From assembly GCF_963678635.1 (NCBI RefSeq), contig NC_087064.1, forward strand, positions 13,301,989-13,358,609: a stretch of 56,621 nt of DNA. Direction: 5' to 3'. The number at the start of each line of letters is the position of its first letter. The first letter of the stretch is position 1. A model generated the notes under the pieces. It had not been told where the DNA came from and searched no databases. It saw only the letters and a list, made by a program, of their open reading frames with translations. Shown one piece after another: positions 1 to 9,997 of the stretch. Made by a program: the position numbers and the translations under genes. The DNA comes from Symsagittifera roscoffensis. Taxonomy: Eukaryota; Xenacoelomorpha; Acoela; Convolutidae.

Positions 1-232
1 CTCTCATAGTTTTTAAGTTTCATAAGTTGTTTATTTCGCTCTATAGTGATGTTTTTTTTCTTGAAAATAACCAAATCATAAATCATTTGTACTTATTTTG
101 ATAAAATTATATCACAAAAGAGGCCCTGTTGTATAATAATCGAAACTTGTTATGTTTATATTGAACTGCAATCTACAGTTTTAGGGTAAGATCTTTCTGC
201 TCCGCATTGATGCGATGAACCGCTTGGACTCT
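1..232. repeat. Tandem duplication copy A, left part
   Basis: This stretch is nearly the same as 26372-26604 (copy B), from the shared start ctctcatagt to the insertion point of the LTR element. A few substitutions cluster around 113-145. Its left limit lies outside the window, so the true size of the duplicated unit is unknown. It is AT-rich and non-coding. In copy B the same DNA leads, without interruption, into the upstream region of the two-exon gene. Confidence 0.9.
229..232. other. Target-site duplication, left (ctct)
   Basis: The bases ctct precede the 5' LTR and recur at 19131-19134 after the 3' LTR. The uninterrupted paralogous site at 26601-26604 carries a single ctct. This makes 4 bp the duplication length when the LTR is read as TG...CA. 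A 5-bp reading (actct) would shift the LTR end by one base. Confidence 0.9.
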
Positions 233-347
233 TGGAACCTGATCTAAACTACATTTTATGATTGGATAAATTAGATATTTTACCAATGTAAAGTATTTAA
301 TATTAACCAATCATGATCCATCTAACTAACAATCCACTTATTTGTAA

Positions 348-375
348 GTGCTGAAATTACTTGTAATTTCAGCAC
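348..375 (+). promoter_or_regulatory. LTR hairpin / perfect inverted repeat
   Basis: GTGCTGAAATTAC, a TT loop, then GTAATTTCAGCAC form a perfect 13-bp stem. The same structure is at 18836-18863 in the 3' LTR. It could be a palindromic protein-binding site in U3 or an RNA hairpin if it lies in R. Its role is inferred only. Confidence 0.6.
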
Positions 376-436
376 CAGAGAGATTTGAATTTAACTTAGA
401 AATTAGTTGAACTCTCCCGAGTACTTCAGCAGCCGC

Positions 437-442
437 AATAAA
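437..442 (+). promoter_or_regulatory. AATAAA polyadenylation signal in 5' LTR
   Basis: A canonical AATAAA lies here and, in the 3' LTR, at 18925-18930. The 3' copy would direct 3'-end formation of the genomic RNA, placing the R/U5 border a little downstream of it. Confidence 0.5.
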
Positions 443-644
443 CCAGTATACCCTAGATCTATTGAGCCTAGCAGAGACTAGTTAAACAACCTGAGACTAG
501 ATAGTATAAGAGTAAGATTAGGATCGGTATTAGACTAAGAAGTTGCACGAATCTATCCGGCCGAAAATAAGATAGCGTGACGAGCAGACGGTGTACCCTA
601 TCCGAAATTACTCTATGAGTTATACCCATCGGTCCTAACTCATC

Positions 645-667
645 TGGTGCGACCATAAGTCTCGAAC
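645..667 (+). promoter_or_regulatory. Primer binding site (tRNA-type)
   Basis: Two bases after the LTR the sequence reads TGGTGCGACC and continues to TCGAAC. TGG is the complement of the tRNA CCA end. The distal TCGAAC is the complement of the GTTCGA of a T-loop, at nearly the spacing a tRNA 3' end would have (one base short). I cannot assign the tRNA species from memory. Confidence 0.75.
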
Positions 668-1890
668 AAGACCTTAATAGCTTAGCATTAACCAATAATA
701 GATTAGAAATTAGACAAAACATTTACAAAATGTTATACGACAATAATTTAATCGAAATGTCTCTACGACTCAATAGATCAGAGCCAATATTCCGAACGAT
801 AACAGAACTACCCGGAATTGGAAGAAGACCTCGAACCAGAGACGACATACGACAAAGCAGAAACTTACCATATAGTTATATGATAGTTCGGCAAAAGCCA
901 GAACAAACTTTTGTATTTAGAATACTACTAGCAATGAATTTAGATTTTCATTTGCAAACATAAAATTTTGAAGTCAATCTTCAAAATCATTTCAGGCGCT
1001 AAACAAAATTATTAATATACAATAACGATTGATAAAAAGATCTCAGATCGTTTTCCAAAATTCTGCAGTAATATACAAAACATGTTTGAAAAATATTTAT
1101 TGAAAAATCAAAATAAAAATTAGTAGCATGACAATAAATGATTAGTAATTATAAATCATCCTGTTGTTCCAGCTTCATCGCCTAAACATAACAGCAATCA
1201 TAAGCTCACTAATATCATAAAAATACTAAATCTATTCATTACACAAATTTAAAACATTTTAAACTTAAATTCACTTAATTTTAAAATCAGATCATCAAAG
1301 CTTATCCTTGGATCTTAAATCATTTTCTATTTAATTAAATTTAAAACTTGATCATCAAGGCCTATCCTTGGATCAAAAAGAACAACTTTGTTCTCCCCCA
1401 CCCACTAAACGAGTGTCTAACGACCTCAAACGTCGATTCACTATCCAACCCTTTCTAAAAACCCAGGACTAATAGAAATTTTTGAACAAAACTAATCATT
1501 CAAATTAGGATAAACAGTGAAGAACTTCGGTTATTCATCCTTCATTTGATCCCCCCTCTTACCAGACCCAGGATAAATCTTAGACTTAGTAAGTTTAAAA
1601 TAGTATCTAACGAACTACTCGCGTTCTAATTATACCTGAACCCTGTGGATCGATTTACTATTCTCCAACCCTGAACACAATCACTACCCTTAAGTAAGAT
1701 TAAGTAAGTTAACACCTTAGCTTATACTAGCCACGAGAAAGTATAAAATCATTCTTCGGAATCGATATACTTTTCTCCCCAACCCTGAACAAATAGACCC
1801 AGGTTAGGCTAACAAAAAAATCGTAAGGACTAACAGTTTAAGCAAATAGAAATCATTTAACAACCTTTTGCATCCGTCATCCTAAACCTT
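668..1890 (+). other. Long untranslated leader
   Basis: This 1.2-kb leader lies between the PBS and the first convincing ORF. It holds a 77-codon ATG frame at 730-963 that I cannot link to any family. It also has a pair of repeated hairpins at 1290-1374 and recurring short motifs such as CCAACCCTGAAC near 1667 and 1770. Two possible splice donors (GTAAG) are at 1694 and 1704. A packaging or dimerisation signal would be expected here. That is inference. Confidence 0.6.
1290..1374 (+). repeat. Twin leader hairpins (two ~25-nt repeats, 60 bp apart)
   Basis: 1290-1314 and 1350-1374 share the frame GATCATCAA-G..TATCCTTGGATC. Each can fold with GATC pairing GATC and CAAGG pairing CCTTG around a 5-nt loop. 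The second copy pairs perfectly and the first has one mismatch. Their place between PBS and gag fits an RNA packaging or dimer-linkage role, which is not shown. Confidence 0.55.
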
Positions 1891-2358
1891 ATGTCATTTA
1901 AAAACCTAGGAAATAAACAAACAATCGTTTTACACAATTGTGAAATAAATAACAAAAAATACGACCTTGTAATCACACCTCATACACAAACAGTTGGATA
2001 CATTAGAACAAAACGACAAACATTAAAGAAAAAAATAATAACTAAACAAAGACAAATAACACGAAAAAGATTTTCAAAAAATCGAAACGCATTTTCAGAA
2101 TCAGAAACCAACAGTTTAGACGAACTTTATAAACTAAAAGAATCAATAGATAAAAATTGCCCAATTCACGATCAATTATATTTCTCTGACTCAGAAACAA
2201 CTTCAAATTCATCAAAAAGAGGAAAAAGAAGAATAAAAAAGCAGTATAAACACAAACCAGTACATTTATACAATTGGAATCAACCAATTAGACACATTGA
2301 TAATTACATATTAACAGTCATCGAACGAAAAAATGAGCTCAACGCACACCCCAGGTGA
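1891..2358 (+). CDS. Accessory ORF 1 of LTR element, basic, unknown
   Basis: A 155-codon frame from ATG to TGA ahead of gag. The predicted protein is very rich in Lys, Arg and Asn. It has a strongly basic stretch at residues about 35-60 and another near 108-122 (KRGKRRIKKQ), either of which could bind nucleic acid or act as a nuclear-localisation signal. A Ser/Glu-rich acidic part separates them. No family is recognised. It overlaps the next ORF by 26 nt, in another frame. Ordinary gypsy elements have no ORF before gag, so this is either an accessory gene or a displaced gag N-terminal part. Reading-frame integrity is the main support. Confidence 0.55.
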   Translation: MSFKNLGNKQTIVLHNCEINNKKYDLVITPHTQTVGYIRTKRQTLKKKIITKQRQITRKRFSKNRNAFSESETNSLDELYKLKESIDKNCPIHDQLYFSDSETTSNSSKRGKRRIKKQYKHKPVHLYNWNQPIRHIDNYILTVIERKNELNAHPR

Positions 2359-2938
2359 AGAAAGTCCAGATGATGATGATATTTTCCCCTTTATCGTAGA
2401 TGCAACCACTGATAGAGGACAGCATATATTCTGCAAAAATTTACTCTTAAATTTGTTTGAACCCGGAATCAGTCCATGTAAAACAGAGTTTCCAGATGTA
2501 AAAATCAAAAGACAAATTATCGATCACTATCTAAAAGATATATGTAACCTAACACAACAATACGGAATCTACTCCATAGAATTCAGCTCACCAAACCAGA
2601 ATCACAGTAAATATATAATTCAAACAGACGACCTTGATTTAGAATTCTCAAAAATATTCTCAGAATATATAAAAAGCATCCAATATCATAACTCACAAAG
2701 AGCAAACTCCATATTCACCAATGAAGTTTTTGCGATAATATATAGTTATATCTCGATATTAGAAAACGAAATCCAGATACCAAATGTCTCACCGACAGAA
2801 ACATCTAAACATATAAGAGTACGACATGAAATCACACTACTCTCTAGTTTTCTAAATATAATTAAAGAAAATTTCACGAAAGATGAAGTTTCACAACATA
2901 CAAAACACGACTTACAAAAATCTTGGCATGGTTCATAA
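2333..2938 (+). CDS. Accessory ORF 2 / possible Gag N-terminal part
   Basis: A 201-codon ATG frame. It has an acidic N-terminus (DDDD at residues 13-16), then mostly helical, hydrophobic-patterned sequence without membrane segments or known motifs. Its end overlaps the open gag frame for about 52 nt (2887-2938). The gag frame has no ATG until 3202. It is therefore plausible that this ORF supplies the N-terminus of Gag through a -1 frameshift in the overlap, where a CAAAAAT stretch at 2913-2919 is a weak slip candidate. It could instead be a separate protein translated upstream. The sequence does not decide between these. Confidence 0.55.
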   Translation: MSSTHTPGEESPDDDDIFPFIVDATTDRGQHIFCKNLLLNLFEPGISPCKTEFPDVKIKRQIIDHYLKDICNLTQQYGIYSIEFSSPNQNHSKYIIQTDDLDLEFSKIFSEYIKSIQYHNSQRANSIFTNEVFAIIYSYISILENEIQIPNVSPTETSKHIRVRHEITLLSSFLNIIKENFTKDEVSQHTKHDLQKSWHGS

Positions 2939-5900
2939 TAGATTATTTCACACATAATATTGATTTAATTTCACAAGCAAGAAAAAATTTTAGACCCCAA
3001 AACTCAAACGATGATACTGCCATCACAGAACAATCAGACTATGTTTGGGACCCCGAATGGTCTCATCCCGCATTCATAAACTTCCCACAATCAATCTCAA
3101 GTCAAGCAATAAGTACGATATCTTATGTAAGAGATTATGTACGAGTAATACCATTAACCATTGATGCAACACCATTAAACTATAATAAATTTTTACCCGA
3201 TATGCAAAATAATAGTTTAAACTCTACAGTCATACACAATGAAAACCTCAATGGAACTAGGAATCTTACTCAACAAGATATCCAGACACCATCACACTTC
3301 ATAAATGAAGAAATTGTACACACAACAACTACACAACAAAGTATTTCACCAATACGTCCAAACTTAACAACACCAAGAAATACAAATTCTTCACAAACAC
3401 AGGTAACATTACAATCAACCGTTAAACCTTCGGTTGCTCCAAAATATTCACACATGGATTACCAAACATACAGACCCATGACAATACCGCCAAAAACACG
3501 CAAAACGTTCACTAGAAACAACTTTGCAGACCATAATTATAATTACACACATCCATCAAAAACAAATTATCAACCACGAAAAAATTTTAGTAATTATACA
3601 AGATCTCGAAACTGGGATAACCCAATGGCACCACCTAATTCAGTAAATTTCCAAACAAATTTAGATCCTCCACAGGATCGTAGTGAAAACTATCCATTTT
3701 TTCAACAAAATAAAAATAAAAAACAAACATCTTATCAAATTGATTACTTATCCTCAGATGATGATTTCTTACAACCAGATATATTTACACCCTATAATCA
3801 AGAATATCGTGGACAAGGAATACAGAAACCACATACATATCATAGAATTTTTTCTCCACAACCAATAGATACACAAATTCAACAACCAATTCAACAACAA
3901 AACACAATTAATAAATCTTTTCAACCAATTCAGCAACAAAACCCAATGATTGCAAACTCGTACCAACCAGCACAAATGCAAAATGAAATACCACTCCCAT
4001 ATTATCTTCAACAACACGAAATAACAAGAAATCAACTTTCAAATTTTTCTCAAATGCCAAATGCAGCAGAATCATTACAAATGACGATGAATCCATACCT
4101 TATGGGTGGATCATCAATAACATCAAATAAACCTTTAATGGTATTCACAGGAACAGACCCTGAATATTCTGTAGAAGACTATTTAAATGCAGTCACAGCA
4201 AATTTGATTTTAAATATAGGACCTGAACCAATTAATACGCCACTACATCAAAACTGGATACATCGACGCACAGCGTTAATACAAACAACTCTAGATGGCG
4301 CAGCCCAAAAATGGTTTTCAGTATTGCCTATAGAAATAAAATCAAATTGGAAAAGATTTACACAAGAATTTTCAAAAATGTTTGACTCCGAAAGAAACAA
4401 ACAACAACAAAGAGTTTTATGTAATGAAATTCGCAGATTACCAAACGAAACCATCAAGCAATTAGCAGTACGAATCGAAACACTAGTTCGAAAAGCATAT
4501 TCATTAAATACACATGACTATAAAAACACAAAGATGACAGAAATCTTAATGATGACCTTAACACCACAATTAAGGAAAATAGCAATAAAAAAGAGAGCAT
4601 CCCATCCTTCGTCAATTCGAGAACCCGATTTAGATTTTCGAAAACTAGTAGACAAACTAGAACAAGCAGAAATCACAATGAAACTCGAAGAAACGGAAAA
4701 TCTGAAATTACAATACGTTAACAGAATTGAAACAGCTTCCACAAATATAAACAATATACAAGAATCAGATACAGATCTCGTTGAAAAAATCACTGAAATA
4801 CTCAATATTTACGAAAAACACCCAAACTTTAAAGGCAAACCATCTTTCAAAACATGGTGTAATTATTGCCGACGATACGGACATAGTATTTCTGAATGTA
4901 GACAAAAACAGCAAGACAATCAAAATAAACCCCAAAAATATAAAGAACCAAATAAATCATTCTATCAATACATGAAAAAAGATCAAAATCTACCGAACAA
5001 AACAGTCTACAGCAACAACAGTTCAGGAAAACCACTCCCGAACAATACAAATTATACAAGAAATCAATCACCATATAACTCAAGTTATAGAGGAAGATCA
5101 CCAGAACGAAGAAACACGCATAATTCATCACAAAATCACTACAATATACCAAATAGTCGAAATAACTACTCCAGATCACATTCAAATACACAACGATTTG
5201 TTTCTAGATCTAATTCCCAATCAAGAAATAATTATTATCCAAACAATCAATCACGAAATTCATCATACAATAGGAATAGAAACTACTCAAATAATCGGAA
5301 TAGAAGTTATTCAAACAACCGAAACCAGAATTACCCGAACAATCAATCAAGGAATAACTCATATAATAGATCGAACTATAACAGACCAAACAATAATTAC
5401 CAAAACAGATCGCGAAATAATTCACAAAATCGACACTCAAGTTATAATAATCGTTATAGAAATTATTCCCAATCACCACACCGGAATAATAATAACTATA
5501 ATAATTCTAATAATCGCCACAGAAGTAGTACACCTAAACATCAAAGACATATTAATCAAGTACAATCTAATCCAGAAACAACATCAGACCCTCCAGGTAT
5601 TGATGACACAGTAACTGACACGTTACAACTCAACCAAATAAACTGTGGATCATCAGATTCAGAAAGCGATGTAGAAAACACTCTCTCCATCAACATGATA
5701 AAAGTCGAAAATGACTATGAACCTGTTATATATGAAGAACCTTTTTCATCACACATATATGAGAATCAATCAGAACTCCTTCACAATTATTATATTGAAT
5801 CCGTCCATTCCACACCGACGACACAAAAAACTAATGAAATTAACACTACAAACCAACCCAATGAGAAAGAAAAAACAAAATGCTTGAATACAAATCACAT

Positions 5901-6534
5901 CTACCAAAACATACAAAAAGAACAACCCAAAGAAAAAATTTGGACAATACCATTTCTTTTGGAAAGTCCAAAAAGCAAAGAATTTCAACCACCAGATCTT
6001 GAAATTGATTTTTTAATTGATTCAGGAGCAGAATCAAATATAATAAACATTCCCACATGGAATGAAACAAAAACCTTACACCCAAAGCTAACACCTCTTG
6101 AAACCTCCAGCAAACTAGCAACAGCACAAGGATCAACATTAATAAACTACGGAAAAATTCAATTATTTCTTCTCCCCACAAGAACAATGGAGCAAAACAA
6201 AATTTTAACCAAACCATTTAAACAAATATTCCATATCACTGATATTAAGCATAATATCATTGGAATACCATTTATCTCTAAATATATACCAACAATCAAC
6301 ATCTTGAATAGTAAAATATTAATCAAAGATAAATATACAAAAACAAAAGACACATCCCTAACATTTTTTCAAAGATTAAATAAACAACCACCATTTTTTT
6401 CAAAATTTTACCCAATATATAACCAACAAAGAAAACACTTGAAACCACTATCAGGAAACATCTATAATTTTTCAATCAAACAAGTTCACCAATATGATAA
6501 AAAACAAAACAAAATTTTATATGTCAGATTTTGA
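2923..6534 (+). CDS. gag-pro: Gag-protease polyprotein
   Basis: An open frame from 2887. The coordinate given starts at a TTG codon, the first in-frame ATG is at 3202, and the real start is unresolved. The first ~350 residues are Gln/Asn/Pro-rich and low-complexity. A capsid-like helical part follows at about 395-560. A CCHC zinc knuckle (CNYCRRYGHSISEC) is at about residue 646. A long Arg/Asn/Ser repeat tract (about 735-880) looks RNA-binding. An aspartic protease with DSGAES at about residue 1033 has the expected downstream hydrophobic IIGIPF strand. Placing the protease at the end of Gag is unusual, since most gypsy elements keep it at the start of Pol. The frame overlaps pol by 41 nt in a +1 relation, so Pol needs frameshifting or re-initiation. 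Confidence 0.9.
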   Translation: MAWFIIDYFTHNIDLISQARKNFRPQNSNDDTAITEQSDYVWDPEWSHPAFINFPQSISSQAISTISYVRDYVRVIPLTIDATPLNYNKFLPDMQNNSLNSTVIHNENLNGTRNLTQQDIQTPSHFINEEIVHTTTTQQSISPIRPNLTTPRNTNSSQTQVTLQSTVKPSVAPKYSHMDYQTYRPMTIPPKTRKTFTRNNFADHNYNYTHPSKTNYQPRKNFSNYTRSRNWDNPMAPPNSVNFQTNLDPPQDRSENYPFFQQNKNKKQTSYQIDYLSSDDDFLQPDIFTPYNQEYRGQGIQKPHTYHRIFSPQPIDTQIQQPIQQQNTINKSFQPIQQQNPMIANSYQPAQMQNEIPLPYYLQQHEITRNQLSNFSQMPNAAESLQMTMNPYLMGGSSITSNKPLMVFTGTDPEYSVEDYLNAVTANLILNIGPEPINTPLHQNWIHRRTALIQTTLDGAAQKWFSVLPIEIKSNWKRFTQEFSKMFDSERNKQQQRVLCNEIRRLPNETIKQLAVRIETLVRKAYSLNTHDYKNTKMTEILMMTLTPQLRKIAIKKRASHPSSIREPDLDFRKLVDKLEQAEITMKLEETENLKLQYVNRIETASTNINNIQESDTDLVEKITEILNIYEKHPNFKGKPSFKTWCNYCRRYGHSISECRQKQQDNQNKPQKYKEPNKSFYQYMKKDQNLPNKTVYSNNSSGKPLPNNTNYTRNQSPYNSSYRGRSPERRNTHNSSQNHYNIPNSRNNYSRSHSNTQRFVSRSNSQSRNNYYPNNQSRNSSYNRNRNYSNNRNRSYSNNRNQNYPNNQSRNNSYNRSNYNRPNNNYQNRSRNNSQNRHSSYNNRYRNYSQSPHRNNNNYNNSNNRHRSSTPKHQRHINQVQSNPETTSDPPGIDDTVTDTLQLNQINCGSSDSESDVENTLSINMIKVENDYEPVIYEEPFSSHIYENQSELLHNYYIESVHSTPTTQKTNEINTTNQPNEKEKTKCLNTNHIYQNIQKEQPKEKIWTIPFLLESPKSKEFQPPDLEIDFLIDSGAESNIINIPTWNETKTLHPKLTPLETSSKLATAQGSTLINYGKIQLFLLPTRTMEQNKILTKPFKQIFHITDIKHNIIGIPFISKYIPTINILNSKILIKDKYTKTKDTSLTFFQRLNKQPPFFSKFYPIYNQQRKHLKPLSGNIYNFSIKQVHQYDKKQNKILYVRF

Positions 6535-9500
6535 ATTCAAACCTATTCATAAGTTGTTCAAAATCACAATCTCATCAATAAAATATTTGAAAAACTCGAA
6601 TTCAGATATTATTTCCTTACATGTATACAACAATACACCTTACCAAGTAACATTACCTTTAGGACTTTTAGGCTATTGCGAAACCAACGCTACAATATTA
6701 CCAATACACGAAAAAGCATATCGTGTAAAAAATATACTCCAATTACTAGATATTTGCCAATCCACAATCCTTAATGAAGAATTATCTATAAATAATATAA
6801 TAAGTAACGAAAACAGAAATACGGATTATTTCACAAAAACCCCATATTTCAAACCTACATTCAACATAAGTAACTACACAGAGAATCAACAGAAATTTTT
6901 AACAATGTTTAATTTCCAACATTCACAAATAACACAAGACGAATTTGAAAAACTAGCAAAACAGCTAATTAAATATTCATCAGTCTATGCAACATCCAAA
7001 TTTGATGTTGGCAAAATCAGCTCATCACTACATCTCCCATTAAAACCAGACGCAGTTTTCAAAAAACAAAGAGCAAGTAAAGTACCAATTCACTTACACG
7101 ATAAAGTGAACAGATTACTCGACATTTTAGAACAATACAACATTATATCACCAGTAAACAAAGAGGAACAACCAAAAGGCAACACATTTATCAACCCTGT
7201 TATCATTCTAGCCAAAGGAGAATCATTAAAAATTGTTCTCGATGCTAGATACCTCAACTCACTCATAGATGAATCAAAGTGTAATTGGCCCATTGAACCA
7301 ATACAAGTTATTTTAACAAAAATAAACGGAAAATACTTTACCACCGCCGATATGAATAGTGCATATAATCAAATGCCACTAGATGAACAATCGCGACGCT
7401 TAACACAATTTGTTATTGGAAATCAGCAATATGAATTCAACCGCCTATTCTATGGAATATCCATAGGACCAGCAGCATTTTCAGCTTTTATGAGCAAAAT
7501 TTTTCGACCACTAATACTCAAGAAAAACGCAATCACCTATTTAGACGATGTCTTTATGCAATCACAAACAAAAGAGGAAATGTTCAATGTTTTAGAACAA
7601 TATCACCAAATACTTCAGAACGAAAATCTGAAGGCCGCCCCCGATAAATCACACTTCTTTTTGACAAAAGTTAAATTCTTAGGGCATAATATAGAAAGAA
7701 AAACAATCACTCCATTGAAATCACGTATAGACGCTATTCAAAAACTCCAACCACCAACAAATAAAAAGAAAATCCAAGAATTCCTTGGAATGTTAAACTT
7801 TTTAAGCAAATATGTTTATAAAATGCAATTATATCTACGACCATTCTATAACATACTTAGACAACAAAATAATTTTGAATGGAATATAGAACATCAAGCA
7901 CGATTTGAAGAAATTAAAAAACTTCTAACTGAACAAATTTCAAACACAATTCCAGATTCAAATCAACCATTTTATGCAATGTGCGATGCTTCGAACTTTG
8001 GCATCGGCGCAGCATTATTACAATCACATAATAGTACAAATAAAATGAACCTCATATCAGCAAACTCTCGATTATTCACTCAAGCAGAACTACGACTCTC
8101 AACTCTAATGAGAGAATGTACAGCCATAATATATACACTAACAGAATATGAATTTCTGATACTTGGATCAAAACATCCCACAGTTCTATTCACAGACCAT
8201 AAACCAATCATCTTTCTTTTTACACAAAAGTCTAATCCAAACCACCGAGTTTATAGATTTCAACTCATTTTAATGAAATTCCCAAACTTACATATAGTTT
8301 GGACCGCAGGAAAAAATCTTGCATTACCAGACACCTTAAGTCGAAATACGCCACCTGAATTACTTACACGAAAAACCACAGTTGAAATACCCAAAAACAT
8401 AAAATTCTACGTTGCAGAAAATGAAACATCACCCCGATTGGAATGCAAATATGCAGTAAAAACTGACGTTGAACAATCACAAATAAATAATTTACAACAT
8501 TTCCCACTTTATTTAGATTGTCAAAATAATCACTATGAAGTTGATCTACTTGGAACATCAACTTTTAAACCAATCCCATATTCACAATGGATAAAAAACA
8601 ACACCCAACAAAAAAGAATAAAACAACACCCGCCTAAAAAAGACCATTTTCCACTAATTGAAAAAGAAAATCTGACTGATAAAATAAACTTATCAGGACC
8701 ACAAACAAACGATTCAAAATACACAGTAAATCAAGTTTTTGACCTCCATGACCCACTTGACACAATACCCTTATCTAAATTAGAAATCGAAAACATTTTT
8801 CTCCCCCCAACAGAAACAATTACAATTTCAACACTGAAACAATATCAAAACCTTGACCCAGTAATTCGACAACTGAAATCATGGCACAAATATAAAACTA
8901 AACCTATCAAAGCAGATTCAACTATTCTAGGAAACAAAACACTCCTCAGATATTTTCGAAAATTCAACAATACAACAATTAACGAAAACACAGACCTTCT
9001 AGAATACAAACTAAATGAATCTACAGTTCCCTGTCTCCCTTTAAGTATGATTCTTATAGCTTTTGATATTTCACATACACAAAATATTAAAGGACACTCT
9101 GGATCAGAAAAAACATATTCAAATTTTATACAAAACTTTTATTTCCCAAATGCACCAATTTGGATAAAAGTACTATGCAATGACTGTATAGTATGTCAAC
9201 CAAATAAACCTTACCCAAATCAAAAACAAATAGCACAAAAACAAGATTTTAAAGGACAAAGTTTGTACTTTAATCATCGTATCTCATTTGATACCAAAGG
9301 ACCAATTTCACCCTCATCCGAAGAAAACTCCTACATTATGGTAATTGTTGACGCATTTACACATTATGTAGCACTTAACCCAGTACCACATTGTAACGCT
9401 TATTACGCTTACACAACACTCTATGAACACTGGATAGCAAAATTCGGACTACCAGAAATTTTAGTTACAGACAACGGTACAGAATTCATAAATAATGAAA

Positions 9501-9997
9501 TCATCACACTATGTCATTTATATAACATTAAACACAAACCACGTACATCTCACGCACCTTGGACAAACGGCTTAGTCGAAGGTATGAACCGTTCATTACA
9601 AGAATATCTCAGATGTATCATCAATGGAAATGATACAAGATATACCGAATGGTCAGCAGATGTAAAACTATTTCCCTTAGCATATAATTCACAAATTACG
9701 ACAACTTTAGGAATGTCACCATACGAAATGGTTTTTAACCAAAAGCCACGCAAACCAATAATGTTTACAGCAAACTCTCATAAAAACGCACAAGGTTATT
9801 GTCAACCAAATAAAGACTCAATTTGTTATAACCTACCATTACATACACACGATGAAGATCATTTTCATCACCCACAAATTCTTAAATTAGCCTCCGGTAC
9901 ACACACCGAATGGATTTTAAACAGAGATAAAAAACACAATGAAATTTACCAAAAGGTAACAAAAAAGTTGTTACAAAGGCAAAATATTAATGAATAA
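6494..9997 (+). CDS. pol: Pol: reverse transcriptase, RNase H, integrase (ends at premature UAA)
   Basis: 1167 codons from ATG 6494. The RT has the FTTADMNSAYNQM block and the catalytic YLDD at residue 349. RNase H starts near MCDASNFGIG. The integrase zinc-finger region ends in CNDCIVC. The integrase catalytic triad is D933, D993 and E1029, and the last two are separated by exactly 35 residues as in the D,D(35)E family. The protein makes cDNA from the genomic RNA and inserts it into the genome. There is no protease in this frame, because it lies in Gag. The frame ends at a UAA (9995-9997), after which it stays open for another 165 codons carrying the integrase C-terminal part. This copy is therefore one codon from a full Pol. 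Confidence 0.95.
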   Translation: MIKNKTKFYMSDFEFKPIHKLFKITISSIKYLKNSNSDIISLHVYNNTPYQVTLPLGLLGYCETNATILPIHEKAYRVKNILQLLDICQSTILNEELSINNIISNENRNTDYFTKTPYFKPTFNISNYTENQQKFLTMFNFQHSQITQDEFEKLAKQLIKYSSVYATSKFDVGKISSSLHLPLKPDAVFKKQRASKVPIHLHDKVNRLLDILEQYNIISPVNKEEQPKGNTFINPVIILAKGESLKIVLDARYLNSLIDESKCNWPIEPIQVILTKINGKYFTTADMNSAYNQMPLDEQSRRLTQFVIGNQQYEFNRLFYGISIGPAAFSAFMSKIFRPLILKKNAITYLDDVFMQSQTKEEMFNVLEQYHQILQNENLKAAPDKSHFFLTKVKFLGHNIERKTITPLKSRIDAIQKLQPPTNKKKIQEFLGMLNFLSKYVYKMQLYLRPFYNILRQQNNFEWNIEHQARFEEIKKLLTEQISNTIPDSNQPFYAMCDASNFGIGAALLQSHNSTNKMNLISANSRLFTQAELRLSTLMRECTAIIYTLTEYEFLILGSKHPTVLFTDHKPIIFLFTQKSNPNHRVYRFQLILMKFPNLHIVWTAGKNLALPDTLSRNTPPELLTRKTTVEIPKNIKFYVAENETSPRLECKYAVKTDVEQSQINNLQHFPLYLDCQNNHYEVDLLGTSTFKPIPYSQWIKNNTQQKRIKQHPPKKDHFPLIEKENLTDKINLSGPQTNDSKYTVNQVFDLHDPLDTIPLSKLEIENIFLPPTETITISTLKQYQNLDPVIRQLKSWHKYKTKPIKADSTILGNKTLLRYFRKFNNTTINENTDLLEYKLNESTVPCLPLSMILIAFDISHTQNIKGHSGSEKTYSNFIQNFYFPNAPIWIKVLCNDCIVCQPNKPYPNQKQIAQKQDFKGQSLYFNHRISFDTKGPISPSSEENSYIMVIVDAFTHYVALNPVPHCNAYYAYTTLYEHWIAKFGLPEILVTDNGTEFINNEIITLCHLYNIKHKPRTSHAPWTNGLVEGMNRSLQEYLRCIINGNDTRYTEWSADVKLFPLAYNSQITTTLGMSPYEMVFNQKPRKPIMFTANSHKNAQGYCQPNKDSICYNLPLHTHDEDHFHHPQILKLASGTHTEWILNRDKKHNEIYQKVTKKLLQRQNINE

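Larger units (their letters stand above)
233..642 (+). repeat. 5' LTR (410 bp)
   Basis: It begins TGGAACCTGA and ends TCCTAACTCA and matches 18721-19130 base for base as far as I can compare by eye. It contains a 13-bp perfect inverted repeat (348-375) and an AATAAA at 437-442. A TATAAG lies at 505-510, downstream of the AATAAA, so the U3/R/U5 borders are not clear from sequence alone. Confidence 0.95.

Noticed and set aside
730-963. 77-codon ATG frame in the leader of the LTR element
   Set aside because: It lies just after the PBS with no motif. It may be chance, so it is mentioned only within the leader entry.
2042-8724. Minus-strand hydrophobic frames opposite gag and pol
   Set aside because: They are shadows of an A-rich coding strand, which gives Phe/Leu-rich noise on the opposite strand.
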